Assembly: GCF_963681195.1 (NCBI RefSeq)
Contig: NZ_OY808997.1
Coordinates: forward strand, 496,001-560,000
Source of the DNA: Vibrio sp. 16
Lineage (GTDB): Bacteria > Pseudomonadota > Gammaproteobacteria > Enterobacterales > Vibrionaceae
DNA length: 64,000 nucleotides
Reading direction: 5' to 3'
The notes below the pieces were generated by a model. It saw only the letters and a program-made list of their open reading frames with translations, had not been told where the DNA came from and ran no database searches. The position numbers were made by a program, and so were the translations under genes. Below are positions 10,519-22,643 of the stretch, piece after piece (the first letter of the stretch is position 1; every line of letters starts with the position of its first letter).

Positions 10519-10557
10519 ATAGTAATCAACAAATTTTAAGAGATTGGGAATTTCATT

Positions 10558-12336
10558 ATGCGTACCCATTACTGTGGTCACCTGAACAAGTCCCTTGCAG
10601 GACAAACTGTAGAACTTTGCGGCTGGGTTAACCGTCGTCGTGATTTAGGCGGTCTTATTTTTATCGATATGCGAGATCGTGAAGGCGTTGTTCAGGTAGT
10701 TGTCGATCCAGATATGGCAGACGCGTATGAGGTGGCTAACACACTGCGTAATGAATTCTGTATCAAGCTAACGGGTGAAGTTCGCGTTCGTCCAGACAGC
10801 CAAGTAAACAAAGACATGGCAACGGGTGAAGTTGAAATCATCGCTAAAGGCCTTGAGATCATCAACCGCTCAGATGTGCTACCTCTAGACTTCAACCAGA
10901 AGAACTCAGAAGAGCAACGTCTGAAGTACCGTTACCTTGATCTACGTCGTCCAGAAATGAGCGACCGCATCAAGCTACGTGCTAAAGCGTCTAGCTTTGT
11001 TCGTCGTTTCCTAGATGACAACGGCTTCCTAGACATCGAAACACCAGTACTAACTAAAGCGACACCAGAAGGCGCTCGTGACTACCTAGTACCAAGCCGT
11101 GTGCACAAAGGCAGCTTCTACGCGCTTCCTCAGTCTCCACAGCTATTCAAACAGCTTCTAATGATGTCTGGTTTTGACCGTTACTACCAAATCGTTAAGT
11201 GTTTCCGTGATGAAGACTTGCGTGCTGACCGTCAACCAGAATTCACTCAGATCGATATCGAAACGTCATTCATGACGGCTGACGAAGTTCGTGCAACGAC
11301 TGAAAAAATGGTTCGCGATATGTGGCAAGAGCTACTAAGCGTTGACCTAGGTGAATTCCCGGTAATGCCGTTCAGCGAAGCAATTCGTCGTTTCGGTAGC
11401 GACAAGCCAGACCTACGTAACCCACTTGAGTTAGTCGACGTTGCTGACCTAGTGAAAGATGTTGAGTTCAAAGTATTCTCAGGTCCTGCAAACGACGAGA
11501 AAGGTCGCGTTGCGGTAATCCGCGTTCCTGGTGGTGCATCTTTGACTCGTAAACAAATCGACGGTTACGGTGAGTTTGTAGGCATCTACGGTGCGAAAGG
11601 TCTAGCTTGGATGAAGGTCAACGACCGCGCTGCAGGCTTGGAAGGTATCCAATCTCCAGTTGCTAAATTCCTAAGCGAAGAGGTGATCAACGGCATTCTA
11701 GAACGCACTCAAGCGGAATCTGGCGACATCATTCTATTCGGTGCAGACAAAGCAAACGTGGTTGCTGAAGCTATGGGCGCACTTCGTCTTAAGTTAGGTA
11801 AAGATTTAGAGTTGACAGACGAGAACGCATGGGCGCCGCTATGGGTTGTGGACTTCCCAATGTTTGAAGAAGATGATGAAGGCTACCTACACGCAATGCA
11901 CCACCCATTCACATCACCTCTAGGTGTGACTGCGGAAGAGCTAAAAGCGAACCCAGCAGCTGCAAACTCTAACGCTTACGACATGGTTCTAAACGGCTAC
12001 GAAGTGGGCGGTGGTTCTGTTCGTATCCACGATGCAGAAATGCAAGCGGCAGTCTTTGACATTCTGGGTATCGAAGCTGATGAGCAACAACTGAAATTCG
12101 GCTTCCTACTGGACGCTCTAAAATTCGGTACGCCTCCACACGCTGGCCTTGCTTTCGGTCTAGACCGTCTAGTGATGCTGCTATGTGGTACAGAGAACAT
12201 CCGTGATGTTATCGCGTTCCCTAAAACAACAGCGGCGGCGTGTCTACTAACAGACGCACCAAGCCTTGCTAACCCAGCGGCTCTAGAAGAGCTAGCGATT
12301 GCCGTAAAAGCTGCAGAGAAGAAAGACGAAGAGTAA
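10558..12336 (+). CDS. aspS: Aspartate--tRNA ligase
   Basis: Class II aminoacyl-tRNA synthetase charging tRNA-Asp. Its 592 residues compare with 590 in E. coli. An N-terminal OB-fold anticodon-binding domain ([20 protein letters not shown]) is followed by motif 2 ([22 protein letters not shown], about residues 205-226), a bacterial GAD-type insertion, and the C-terminal motif 3 ([15 protein letters not shown], about residues 528-542). The start matches the family N-terminus MRTHYCG. It is a single gene with its own promoter region and terminator. Confidence 0.98.
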   Translation: MRTHYCGHLNKSLAGQTVELCGWVNRRRDLGGLIFIDMRDREGVVQVVVDPDMADAYEVANTLRNEFCIKLTGEVRVRPDSQVNKDMATGEVEIIAKGLEIINRSDVLPLDFNQKNSEEQRLKYRYLDLRRPEMSDRIKLRAKASSFVRRFLDDNGFLDIETPVLTKATPEGARDYLVPSRVHKGSFYALPQSPQLFKQLLMMSGFDRYYQIVKCFRDEDLRADRQPEFTQIDIETSFMTADEVRATTEKMVRDMWQELLSVDLGEFPVMPFSEAIRRFGSDKPDLRNPLELVDVADLVKDVEFKVFSGPANDEKGRVAVIRVPGGASLTRKQIDGYGEFVGIYGAKGLAWMKVNDRAAGLEGIQSPVAKFLSEEVINGILERTQAESGDIILFGADKANVVAEAMGALRLKLGKDLELTDENAWAPLWVVDFPMFEEDDEGYLHAMHHPFTSPLGVTAEELKANPAAANSNAYDMVLNGYEVGGGSVRIHDAEMQAAVFDILGIEADEQQLKFGFLLDALKFGTPPHAGLAFGLDRLVMLLCGTENIRDVIAFPKTTAAACLLTDAPSLANPAALEELAIAVKAAEKKDEE

Positions 12337-12361
12337 GCTTCTCATTGAAACTTTTTGTGAC

Positions 12362-12389
12362 AAACCGCTTCGACTGAAGCGGTTTTTTT
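12362..12389 (+). terminator. Rho-independent terminator of aspS
   Basis: Arms AAACCGCTTC and GAAGCGGTTT with a 4-nt loop, ending in seven T, 25 nt after the stop. Confidence 0.92.
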
Positions 12390-12461
12390 GTCTCTGAGGT
12401 ATGGAGTTTTGTTGCTGATGTGTTAAAAGATACGTAACGCTATACAAGTAATGATAAAAAC

Positions 12462-13496
12462 ATGAGTAACCACCCAGTTCACTGCAATGCCACGCATCAA
12501 TTGAGGCGCAAAGTACTAATCGGTATGTGTGTCGTTCTTGGAATCGTTGGTTTGTTGTTTGGGCTCGCGAATCTTTTCTATTTTGACGCTCGAGCCAATA
12601 CGCTGGGCATGATCGAAATTGTTTACTCGATTGCATCGTTTTCAATGCTTCGGTATGTCTGGAGGAATGAGCCGCCAAGTTGGTTTCTTGTCTTTCATTG
12701 CGCGGTCCTCACCGCTTTGATCTGCTACGGCACTTATGCCAGTCGTATAGAGAGCTCCGTTTACTTGTGGGCAATAGCGTTACCAACCGTTTTCTACTTA
12801 GCTCTTGGGTTGCGTGTTGGCTTCTATTGGAGCTTGATTTGTCTTCTTATCGAACTCTTGGTGCTCAACAGCGCAATGACTGACTCGCAATTGATGCGAC
12901 CTGCCGTTTTCCTCAACTTTGTCCTTGCCTATGTTTTTGTCTGGACCATATCCCATGTCTATGAAGATAGTAGGGTGAAAGGCGTGGACAGGCTGAACTC
13001 TCTTGCTCATCAAGATGCTTTGACTGGGGCACAGAACCGTCTGTCACTTGTCACGACCTTTGACCAAAAAGGGGAACAACTCAATGGAAGCTATTTATTA
13101 ACGTTGGATATTGATGATTTTAAGGTTATCAATGACAGTTATGGCCATGCTGCGGGGGATGATGTACTAAAACAAGTCGTTAGCCGTTTATCGAGCTTGG
13201 TTGGGGAGCAAAATATTTTTCGCATGGGAGGTGAAGAGTTTGTCTTGGTGCTCCCTAATAAGATCGTCAAGCATCAAGGGCTTTCTACTCTTGCACACAA
13301 GTTGCAGGGCTGCATTGTTGCAAAACCAATTCTTTTTCAGGGTAACGAACTTGAGGTGACTTTTAGCGCTGGCATTGATCAGTACTTGAAAGTTAAAGGG
13401 TTAGATAAGACTCTGTCGAATGCGGATCACGATCTCTACCTTGCAAAAAAAGCGGGCAAGAGAAGCACTTACTATCAAGGAGAAGTGCTTTCTTGA
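12462..13496 (+). CDS. Membrane-bound diguanylate cyclase (GGDEF domain)
   Basis: A 344-residue protein with about six hydrophobic segments in residues 10-175, then a GGDEF domain that makes cyclic di-GMP from two GTP. The active-site loop reads GGEEF (residues 256-260), an accepted active variant, and the substrate-binding LDIDDFKVINDSYGHAAGDD is intact. The inhibitory RxxD I-site expected five residues before GGEEF is absent (GEQN instead), so product inhibition by that site is unlikely. No EAL domain. The sensory role of the membrane part is unknown. It is a lone gene converging on rluE. Confidence 0.92.
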   Translation: MSNHPVHCNATHQLRRKVLIGMCVVLGIVGLLFGLANLFYFDARANTLGMIEIVYSIASFSMLRYVWRNEPPSWFLVFHCAVLTALICYGTYASRIESSVYLWAIALPTVFYLALGLRVGFYWSLICLLIELLVLNSAMTDSQLMRPAVFLNFVLAYVFVWTISHVYEDSRVKGVDRLNSLAHQDALTGAQNRLSLVTTFDQKGEQLNGSYLLTLDIDDFKVINDSYGHAAGDDVLKQVVSRLSSLVGEQNIFRMGGEEFVLVLPNKIVKHQGLSTLAHKLQGCIVAKPILFQGNELEVTFSAGIDQYLKVKGLDKTLSNADHDLYLAKKAGKRSTYYQGEVLS

Positions 13497-13509
13497 CGGT
13501 GTTTAACTC

Positions 13510-14205
13510 TTAATCAACCTGTACTTCTTTCCATTCACCAGGTTGTAAATCACCTAACTTGATGTCCCCCATCGAGTAGCGAATCAAACGCAGGGTAGGG
13601 AAGCCGATATTAGCGGTCATGCGGCGCACTTGTCGATTTCGTCCTTCAATGATGGTGATTGCTAACCAAGTGGTTGGAATATTTGCTCTGAAACGCACTG
13701 GCGGGTTACGCTCCCAAATTTCAGGGGCTTCCATCACCTCGACCTGAGCGGGGAGTGTCATACCATCTTTCAGTTCTACCCCTTTTCGCAGTTTGTCTAA
13801 ATCGGCTTCTGACGGAGCGCCGTCAACTTGCACCCAATACGTTTTTGGAGATTTGGATTTCGGCTGAGTTAATTTCGCTTGGAGAACGCCATCATTGGTG
13901 AGAATCAACAATCCTTCACTGTCTCGATCTAGTCGGCCCGCGGCATAAACATCTTTCACTGGAATAAAGTCAGCTAGGGTTTTGCGCCCGTCTCCATCTG
14001 TAAATTGGCTTAAGGTATCAAATGGCTTGTTAAACGCGATCACCTTGCGAGCCTCTGGCGCGATTTTGGGTTTACTGCTGGCGGTTTTTTTGCGATTGCG
14101 CGAAGAATGCTTAGTGCTTGTTTTGTGACTAGATGGACGTTTAAAACCGGGTTTTCCATTCCGAACGGACGAAGAGCTAGACTCACGACGTGAGCGTGGT
14201 GACAT
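13510..14205 (-). CDS. rluE: 23S rRNA pseudouridine(2457) synthase RluE
   Basis: RsuA/RluB-family pseudouridine synthase. From the ATG at 14205 it has 231 residues; that start is chosen because AAGGTAG lies about 8 nt upstream, while the frame extends further to 14307 without good support. The catalytic motif [19 protein letters not shown] (Asp in GRLDRD) and NRQVRRM are present. Unusually, the first 50 or so residues are a low-complexity basic S/R/K tail with no N-terminal S4 domain. It is divergent from the isocitrate dehydrogenase gene, as rluE is from icd in E. coli. Confidence 0.93.
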   Translation of the reverse strand: MSPRSRRESSSSSVRNGKPGFKRPSSHKTSTKHSSRNRKKTASSKPKIAPEARKVIAFNKPFDTLSQFTDGDGRKTLADFIPVKDVYAAGRLDRDSEGLLILTNDGVLQAKLTQPKSKSPKTYWVQVDGAPSEADLDKLRKGVELKDGMTLPAQVEVMEAPEIWERNPPVRFRANIPTTWLAITIIEGRNRQVRRMTANIGFPTLRLIRYSMGDIKLGDLQPGEWKEVQVD

Positions 14206-14485
14206 GTTAACTACCTTGCAAAAATGTAAATGAAGTGTGGGTAAAACTTTTAACCAAGTGCGTAATAAGCTACCATTTGCGCGCCCAAAAACAGGATTGG
14301 CGAACAAGATAATAGACTATTCTGCCAAATTTGTTTAATTATAACGAAACGCTCTCAAGGATGTCGCACGCTGGCGACGAAAAAATAAAGAGACGGGCAA
14401 AGCGCAACAAGTGAGGGGATTATTCATAACTTGTTAGCGAACACACACATAGGACCAATCACCAACGGTCCAGTCAGAACAATAG

Positions 14486-16720
<2,235 letters not shown>

Positions 16721-16737
16721 TGATGGTTTAGAGCAAT

Positions 16738-16766
16738 AAAAAACCCGCTACTTAGCGGGTTTTTTC
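16738..16766 (+). terminator. Rho-independent terminator of the isocitrate dehydrogenase gene
   Basis: Arms AAAAACCCGCT and AGCGGGTTTTT with a 4-nt loop, followed by T residues. Confidence 0.92.
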
Positions 16767-16810
16767 TTTACTGATATATGTGTTTAGTGGTTATTTCACT
16801 ATGGCAGCGG

Positions 16811-17032
16811 TTATTTAGCTAGTTGAGCTTCCACTGGTGTTACAACACTTGCGTGAGAACCCTTTGGACCTTCTTCCACTTCAAAGTTGACTTGTTGGCC
16901 TGCTTTCAGAGTACGATAACCATCCATCTGAATTGTGGAGTAGTGTGCAAACACATCCCCGTCTTCACCTTCTGGACAGATAAAACCAAATCCCTTGGCG
17001 TTGTTAAACCATTTTACTGTACCTGTAGCCAT
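16811..17032 (-). CDS. cspD: Cold-shock-domain protein CspD
   Basis: A 73-residue single-stranded nucleic acid binding protein; CspD in E. coli inhibits replication in stationary phase. The cold-shock fold carries both RNA-binding motifs, KGFGFI and VFAHYS. The ATG at 17032 is chosen because GAGGGA sits about 8 nt upstream; the ATG three codons earlier overlaps that ribosome site. It is divergent from clpS-clpA, the same arrangement as in E. coli, where CspD is also a protease-controlled protein. Confidence 0.95.
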   Translation of the reverse strand: MATGTVKWFNNAKGFGFICPEGEDGDVFAHYSTIQMDGYRTLKAGQQVNFEVEEGPKGSHASVVTPVEAQLAK

Positions 17033-17497
17033 GCTATACATCCCTCATGCATTTTGTTACTGATGTTGTTTGAACGTTCACAGTTCTTCCATTGTGAACA
17101 AAAAGTGAATTTCCATTCAGCCGCTGCCAAATTTTCAGTCACTATTTGACCAATTTAGCCAATGATTGAGCACAGTCAATAAGAAAAAGGTATTAGACTC
17201 TACATATTTGCAAACAAATCACTTTTGAGATTTACATTTTTATAACTATGTGAGCGATATTCACGTGTAAACCATTTTTGTCTTGAATGGTTTTTGGTTT
17301 CTTTTTAATCAATTAGATAGATAAATCCAAACCGGAAGAATCTTTTATTTGCAGCCACTCAATTGCTGCATTAGTCTCTAAGTAAGGGCAAAACGTTTCT
17401 TATCGATTTATGCCCCAAAATCTAAGAGCTAAATTCAAAACTTCTGCTCACTATAGTGGTAAAATTAAAGCAAGTCGTACATCAACGTTGATAGATC
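17033..17497. other. Intergenic region between cspD and clpS
   Basis: A 465-nt AT-rich divergent region holding the promoters of cspD and clpS. No open reading frame stands out. It contains a terminator-like hairpin at 17269-17300 and a small inverted repeat (TGCAGC/GCTGCA, 17350-17370). Confidence 0.6.
17269..17300 (+). terminator. Terminator-like hairpin in the clpS upstream region
   Basis: Perfect 8-bp arms AAACCATT and AATGGTTT with a 9-nt loop, followed by a T-rich tract. It lies about 200 nt before clpS and could end a short untranslated RNA or act as a leader attenuator. GC content is low, so support is modest. Confidence 0.4.
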
Positions 17498-17818
17498 ATG
17501 AGCAAGCATTTTGAATGGGTGACTCCAGACTCAGATTTACTGGAGTTAGAAAAAACAAAAGTTAAACCACCATCCATGTATAACGTCGTACTAAATAACG
17601 ATGACTACACGCCGATGGACTTTGTAATTGAAATTCTGGAACGTTTTTTTTCAATGGATGCGGACAAAGCAACCCAGGTGATGCTCCAAGTGCATTATGA
17701 AGGGAAAGCGATTTGTGGCACATATACTGCAGAAGTTGCTGAAACCAAAGTGGCCCAAGTCACGATGTATTCCAAGGAAAATGAGCATCCTTTGCTTTGT
17801 ACAATGGAACAAGCGTGA
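17498..17818 (+). CDS. clpS: ATP-dependent Clp protease adaptor ClpS
   Basis: Adaptor that binds N-degron substrates and delivers them to ClpAP. The length of 106 residues equals E. coli ClpS. Conserved residues of the N-degron pocket are visible ([20 protein letters not shown]) together with the C-terminal face [15 protein letters not shown]. The flexible N-terminal extension, which inserts into ClpA, is present. clpA follows 42 nt downstream, so the two genes form an operon. Confidence 0.97.
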   Translation: MSKHFEWVTPDSDLLELEKTKVKPPSMYNVVLNNDDYTPMDFVIEILERFFSMDADKATQVMLQVHYEGKAICGTYTAEVAETKVAQVTMYSKENEHPLLCTMEQA

Positions 17819-17860
17819 GGTTTGTTCGTACAACCTGAGTTGTTGTTGAAGGAGGTACTT

Positions 17861-20131
17861 ATGCTAAATAAAGAATTAGAGTCGAGCCTGAACAGTGCGT
17901 TCTCTCGAGCTCGAGACAAGCGACATGAGTTTATGACTGTCGAGCACCTCCTGCTAGCATTGCTGGAAAATGATGCAGCTAGAGAGGCTCTTCAAGCTTG
18001 TCAGGCCGATATTGAGGCTCTCAGAAATGAGCTCGATATTTTTATTGACCAAACAACGCCTCTTATCCCAGAAAATGATGAGACTCGAGAAACCCAACCA
18101 ACGCTGAGCTTTCAACGTGTGCTACAGCGAGCGGTTTTCCACGTCCAATCTTCTGGTCGAAGCGAAGTGACTGGCGCTAACGTTTTGGTCGCTATTTTTA
18201 GCGAACAAGAGTCTCACGCTGCCTACTTACTCAAGAAGAATGATGTTAGTCGTTTAGACATCGTTAACTTCATTTCCCACGGCATCACGAAGGCATCCAG
18301 TGCAGGCGATGATGCCTCATCTCACGATTCATTCAGCAGTGATAATGTTGAGGAAAGCGGCTCTGAAGAGCGTTTAGAAAGTTTTGCTACAAACCTAAAC
18401 CAAGTGGCCAAGCAAGGCCAAATTGATCCATTGATTGGTCGCGATAAAGAGCTTGAGCGAACAATTCAAGTCTTGTGTCGTCGCCGCAAAAACAACCCGC
18501 TGTTAGTTGGTGAGGCGGGCGTAGGTAAAACTGCCATTGCGGAAGGTTTAGCGTGGAGAATTGTAGAAGGGCAAGTGCCTGAAATCATTCAAGATAGCGT
18601 GATTTACTCGCTAGATATCGGTTCTTTGCTCGCAGGTACGAAATACCGTGGTGACTTTGAGAAACGTTTTAAAGCGATTCTTAAGCAGCTAGAAAAAGAA
18701 GACGATGCGATTCTTTTCATTGATGAAATCCATACCATCATTGGTGCGGGTGCAGCATCAGGCGGGCAAGTCGATGCAGCAAACCTAATCAAGCCGCTTC
18801 TAAGTAGTGGCAAACTCCGCTGTATTGGTTCGACTACATACCAAGAATACAGCAACATCTTTGAAAAAGAGCGTGCGTTGTCCCGCCGTTTCCAAAAGAT
18901 TGACGTGGTTGAACCTTCGGTTGATGACACGACCAAGATTTTGATGGGTCTAAAAACCAAGTATGAAGCGCACCACGAAGTTCGTTATACCAACAAAGCA
19001 CTTCGTGCCGCTGTGGAATTGTCTGCCAAATACATTAATGAACGCCATCTGCCGGATAAGGCTATCGACGTTATTGATGAGGCCGGAGCTCGTAGCCGTT
19101 TAGCGCCAGCAAGTCGTCGTAAGAAAACGGTCGGTGTAGCTGATATTGAAGCCATGGTTGCTAAGATGGCGCGTATCCCTGAGAAGTCAGTCTCTTCTTC
19201 AGACAAAGAGATCCTAAAAAATCTTGATGAGAAGATGAAGATGTTGGTATTTGGGCAAGATGATGCGATTGATGTACTAAGTGAGGCGATTAAGTTAACC
19301 CGTGCAGGTCTTGGTGCCGAGAATAAACCAGTCGGCTCTTTCTTGTTTGCAGGCCCAACAGGGGTGGGTAAAACGGAAGTGACGGTTCAACTTTCCAAAC
19401 TGCTGGGCATCGAGCTATTGCGCTTTGATATGTCTGAGTACGGTGAGCGCCACTCTGTGAGCCGATTGATCGGTGCGCCTCCAGGTTATGTCGGTTACGA
19501 CCAAGGTGGTTTACTGACGGATGCGGTCATTAAGAACCCTCATGCCGTCGTGTTGCTAGACGAGATCGAAAAAGCGCATCCAGACATCTTTAACTTGCTC
19601 CTTCAAGTCATGGATAACGGTACGCTTACAGACAATAACGGACGTAAAGCTGATTTTCGTAATGTCATATTGGTGATGACAACCAATGCTGGCGTACAAA
19701 TGACTGAGAAGAAATCGATCGGTCTGATCCAGCAAGATCACAGCCATGATGCGATGTCAGAAATTAAGAAAGTGTTCACACCGGAGTTTCGTAACCGTTT
19801 GGATAACATCATTTGGTTTAATAGCCTAGATGAGCATGTTATTCATCAGGTGGTGGATAAGTTCATTGTCGAGTTGCAGGCTCAACTGGATGTTCGCGGC
19901 GTGTCACTGGAAGTGTCAGATGATGCTCGCCACTGGTTGGCGATGAAAGGCTACGACAAAGCGATGGGTGCTCGACCAATGGGACGAGTCATCCAAGAGA
20001 AACTCAAGAAGCCGTTGGCGAATGAGTTGCTGTTTGGTTGCTTAGTCGATGGCGGTACAGTGAAAGTCAATCTGAAAGGTGAAGAACTCAAATTTGAGTA
20101 TCTGAGCGAGAAAGAAGCGGCTGTTCACTAA
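17861..20131 (+). CDS. clpA: ATP-dependent Clp protease ATP-binding subunit ClpA
   Basis: Hsp100 AAA+ unfoldase that feeds ClpP. The ATG at 17861 is chosen because AAGGAGG lies 6-7 nt upstream and the N-terminus [14 protein letters not shown] matches the family, giving 756 residues (758 in E. coli). The N-domain is followed by the first AAA module ([20 protein letters not shown]) and the second ([26 protein letters not shown]). The ClpP-contacting loop, [12 protein letters not shown], is of the IGL type. Confidence 0.97.
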   Translation: MLNKELESSLNSAFSRARDKRHEFMTVEHLLLALLENDAAREALQACQADIEALRNELDIFIDQTTPLIPENDETRETQPTLSFQRVLQRAVFHVQSSGRSEVTGANVLVAIFSEQESHAAYLLKKNDVSRLDIVNFISHGITKASSAGDDASSHDSFSSDNVEESGSEERLESFATNLNQVAKQGQIDPLIGRDKELERTIQVLCRRRKNNPLLVGEAGVGKTAIAEGLAWRIVEGQVPEIIQDSVIYSLDIGSLLAGTKYRGDFEKRFKAILKQLEKEDDAILFIDEIHTIIGAGAASGGQVDAANLIKPLLSSGKLRCIGSTTYQEYSNIFEKERALSRRFQKIDVVEPSVDDTTKILMGLKTKYEAHHEVRYTNKALRAAVELSAKYINERHLPDKAIDVIDEAGARSRLAPASRRKKTVGVADIEAMVAKMARIPEKSVSSSDKEILKNLDEKMKMLVFGQDDAIDVLSEAIKLTRAGLGAENKPVGSFLFAGPTGVGKTEVTVQLSKLLGIELLRFDMSEYGERHSVSRLIGAPPGYVGYDQGGLLTDAVIKNPHAVVLLDEIEKAHPDIFNLLLQVMDNGTLTDNNGRKADFRNVILVMTTNAGVQMTEKKSIGLIQQDHSHDAMSEIKKVFTPEFRNRLDNIIWFNSLDEHVIHQVVDKFIVELQAQLDVRGVSLEVSDDARHWLAMKGYDKAMGARPMGRVIQEKLKKPLANELLFGCLVDGGTVKVNLKGEELKFEYLSEKEAAVH

Positions 20132-20155
20132 AACGTAGCTGTTTAAGCGTAAGGC

Positions 20156-20185
20156 AAAAGCCAGAGTATTTACTCTGGCTTTTTC
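20156..20185. terminator. Bidirectional terminator between clpA and the DUF218 gene
   Basis: Arms AAAAGCCAGAG and CTCTGGCTTTT with a 6-nt loop; T tracts on both strands serve the two convergent genes. Confidence 0.85.
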
Positions 20186-20191
20186 ATTTCT

Positions 20192-20827
20192 CTACTCGTT
20201 GTCGTGAAACACTGCGCTTAAGGCTCTGAATGACATTTCAATGCTGTCAGGGATTTCTTGCTCAATTTGATAGCCCATCGCAGGGTAACGCTTGATTCGG
20301 TCGAAGTCCCCCAACATTGCTCGCACAGTGGTATCGAGGTCGATATCGTCGTTAAAGTAGTCGCTAAACTCAATACGGGGTGAGGTGACACAAAAACGCT
20401 CTAAAACACCAGGCCATTGCTTTATAAATGTCGCATACGTTCTTCTTTCCATATAAGGCTTTTGGACAAGTATGAAGGAAGAAAAGCGGTGACCAAGTTG
20501 GTTTAACAACGAGGCAGTATAAAGGACATTCTCTCCGGTGTTGGTCGCTTTGTTTTCGACAATAATGGCATTGCTCGGAACGCCCATATCTTTTGCAATG
20601 TCTGCGAAGGTCTCCGCTTCAGATTTATCGAAGACGCCGTCGGTAAGCCGTCCAACACCGCCAGAGAAAATCAGCGTCTTCGCCCATCCCTCAAGATAAA
20701 GCGTTGCTGCGTATTCCGCGACACGCAAGTCATTGCTGCCGAGCACGAAGATACAGTCAGAGACTTGCAGTTTGTGTCCGAGCTGCATATACGACCACAG
20801 TTGTTCTATATGTTGATATAGCTTCAA
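20192..20827 (-). CDS. YdcF/DUF218 family protein
   Basis: A 211-residue protein of the DUF218 (YdcF) family. Motifs of the family are clear: CIFVLGSNDLRVAEYAA near residue 25, IFSGGVGR near 53, and the charged ENKATNTGENVLYT near 92. Related proteins bind nucleotide-like ligands or act on envelope intermediates; the function of this soluble version is unknown. It starts with TTG at 20827 behind AAGGACG, and follows the YeeZ-like gene by 16 nt, suggesting co-transcription. Confidence 0.8.
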   Translation of the reverse strand: MKLYQHIEQLWSYMQLGHKLQVSDCIFVLGSNDLRVAEYAATLYLEGWAKTLIFSGGVGRLTDGVFDKSEAETFADIAKDMGVPSNAIIVENKATNTGENVLYTASLLNQLGHRFSSFILVQKPYMERRTYATFIKQWPGVLERFCVTSPRIEFSDYFNDDIDLDTTVRAMLGDFDRIKRYPAMGYQIEQEIPDSIEMSFRALSAVFHDNE

Positions 20828-20843
20828 AGGACGTCCTTATGGT

Positions 20844-21665
20844 TTAAACCAACTCAAGAGTGTGCTGATGGTGGAAGCGGTAGCCAAGTTCCAGTAGTGA
20901 ATCAGCCAAAATCAGTTTATCGGCGATAGAAACGATAGGTGGTAAAGGGTAGGTTGCACCAACGTTATCTAGAGCAGCTTGATAAAACTCAGCCTTGCTC
21001 ACCGTGTTAGGGGTTGTTGCGTTGACCACGACATTTTTATCTAGCGTTGAGACAAAGCTGACCGCCCCAATTGCGTCTGTTAGGTGGAGCATGTTTGCAG
21101 GAGCGAGATCGCTGACCTGCTTTAGCCTTGGAGCGAATCGAGAAGGATGTCGATCAGGACCAACAAGACCACTGCATCGCACGATGGCAAATTTCAGTCC
21201 TGAGTCTTTGACATACTGCTCGGCGAGTAACATGATTTTGGCTTTCTCGCTGAACGAATCGTGCTGTTCACTGAGTGTTAACGATGCGTGTTCTTCAGAC
21301 ATCGGCTCCGCGGTACTTGGATAAACCGTCGTTGAACTCACCATGACAACTTTGCCCACGTTTGCTGTTTGACAGGCATGAACAAGCTTGCGCCAATGTT
21401 CTGCATACTGCTGACCACCTCCAGCGCGAAAGCCCGGAGGGAAACAACCAATCACAATGTCGGGCGCTTGGTTTTGCAGGTGTGAGACAAAGGCGTCTTC
21501 AGCCTCATTTAGATCGCAGTGAAAAGCGTTAAGCGCTTCTTCTTGTAGCGTTTTTACACCTTCGACGGTTGTTTTGCTGACGTAAACTTTATGTCCAATC
21601 GTCTCGAGGTAGTGTACCAGAGGTCGGCCGAGCCAGCCCCCTCCAATGACAGTAATCGTTTTCAC
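20844..21665 (-). CDS. YeeZ-like NAD(P)-dependent oxidoreductase (extended SDR fold)
   Basis: A 273-residue protein with an N-terminal dinucleotide-binding glycine motif (VIGGGWLGRPL, residues 5-15) and an SDR-like core similar to E. coli YeeZ. VMVSSTTVYPS resembles the catalytic Ser strand of epimerases, but a canonical YxxxK is not obvious. The substrate is unknown. The ATG overlaps the stop of the LysR gene (ATGA, 4 nt), so the two are translationally coupled, and the regulator may control this operon. Confidence 0.8.
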   Translation of the reverse strand: MKTITVIGGGWLGRPLVHYLETIGHKVYVSKTTVEGVKTLQEEALNAFHCDLNEAEDAFVSHLQNQAPDIVIGCFPPGFRAGGGQQYAEHWRKLVHACQTANVGKVVMVSSTTVYPSTAEPMSEEHASLTLSEQHDSFSEKAKIMLLAEQYVKDSGLKFAIVRCSGLVGPDRHPSRFAPRLKQVSDLAPANMLHLTDAIGAVSFVSTLDKNVVVNATTPNTVSKAEFYQAALDNVGATYPLPPIVSIADKLILADSLLELGYRFHHQHTLELV

Positions 21666-22552
21666 ATTTCACTCCCTGTAATTAAATCTCGTATTTCACT
21701 GCGTAGCATCTTGTGAATAGGTAAAGCGCTGCAGCTAGGGTGCTGGATAACATCGACGTTCGCATGCCAAGTCAGTCTCTCGAACTCTACGGGAACACGA
21801 ACCACGTCCCCCGTCTCCAATAAGGGTTTGACCATGTGAGTAGGTAGTACTCCCCAACCAAACCCTCGATTAATCAGGTCCATAAGGATGTAGTAGTTGT
21901 CAGCATACCAAACATTTGGGCTGTAAGCTTTTTGAAAACTGCTCGTCTTCGCGGTTTTAGAACGTATCAGCAGCTGACGGTGTAAGGTTAAGTTTTCAAG
22001 GTTCGGTGAGGTCGCTTTGGCCAGTTCATGTTGGCTCGAGACGTAAACATCAAACTCAATACTCCCCACCGATTCAAAATCGATACCGACGGGAAGATCC
22101 AGCTCCGAAAACAAGATTCCAGTCGTTGCACGTTTTGATACCACTAGTTCGATCACATCAACGCTCGAGGCGGCTAAGAACTCAAAGCTCACTCCTGGAT
22201 AACGATCCAGAAGGCGATGGATCGCGCCATAGAGCTGTGAAGTCGGAATACCTTCATCAATTGCGATAGATAGATTAGTTTGCTCTTGATTGAATATCTG
22301 CTCAGCACTTTGTTTTAGCCTGTCGTGCTGCTGCAACGTTGCTCTAGCGTGAGGTAGCAACTGCTGTCCTTCGTTGGTTAACACAGGGTATCTACCCGTT
22401 CGATCAAAGAGATCGAAACCACTGTCTATTTCGAGGTTGATGATGTGTTGACTGATGGCAGACTGCACTTTGTTCAATGAGCGAGCCGCAGCGGAAAATG
22501 AGCCGCTCTCCACAGTGGCAACAAACGCTTGGAGTTGTTCAATGCTAAACAT
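21662..22552 (-). CDS. LysR-family transcriptional regulator
   Basis: A 296-residue regulator. The N-terminal winged helix-turn-helix covers residues 1-60 (FSIEQLQAFVATVESGSFSAAARSLNKVQSAISQHI) and is followed by a LysR effector-binding domain. It is divergent from a PACE efflux gene across a 90-nt gap, the usual layout for a LysR regulator and its target, and is first in an operon with the YeeZ-like and DUF218 genes. The inducer is unknown. Confidence 0.93.
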   Translation of the reverse strand: MFSIEQLQAFVATVESGSFSAAARSLNKVQSAISQHIINLEIDSGFDLFDRTGRYPVLTNEGQQLLPHARATLQQHDRLKQSAEQIFNQEQTNLSIAIDEGIPTSQLYGAIHRLLDRYPGVSFEFLAASSVDVIELVVSKRATTGILFSELDLPVGIDFESVGSIEFDVYVSSQHELAKATSPNLENLTLHRQLLIRSKTAKTSSFQKAYSPNVWYADNYYILMDLINRGFGWGVLPTHMVKPLLETGDVVRVPVEFERLTWHANVDVIQHPSCSALPIHKMLRSEIRDLITGSEM

Positions 22553-22585
22553 ATCTTTAATACTGATAGTACCTAACTACATTCC

Positions 22586-22603
22586 ATCATAATTACTCAT
22601 GAT
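22586..22603. promoter_or_regulatory. Candidate LysR operator
   Basis: Dyad ATCAT-N8-ATGAT with a T-N11-A core, lying between the divergent LysR and PACE genes. It has the size and position of a LysR-type binding site. Inferred from sequence only. Confidence 0.45.
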
Positions 22604-22643
22604 AATAGTCGCAAATGATTGCAAACTTATTGTGAGAGATACA

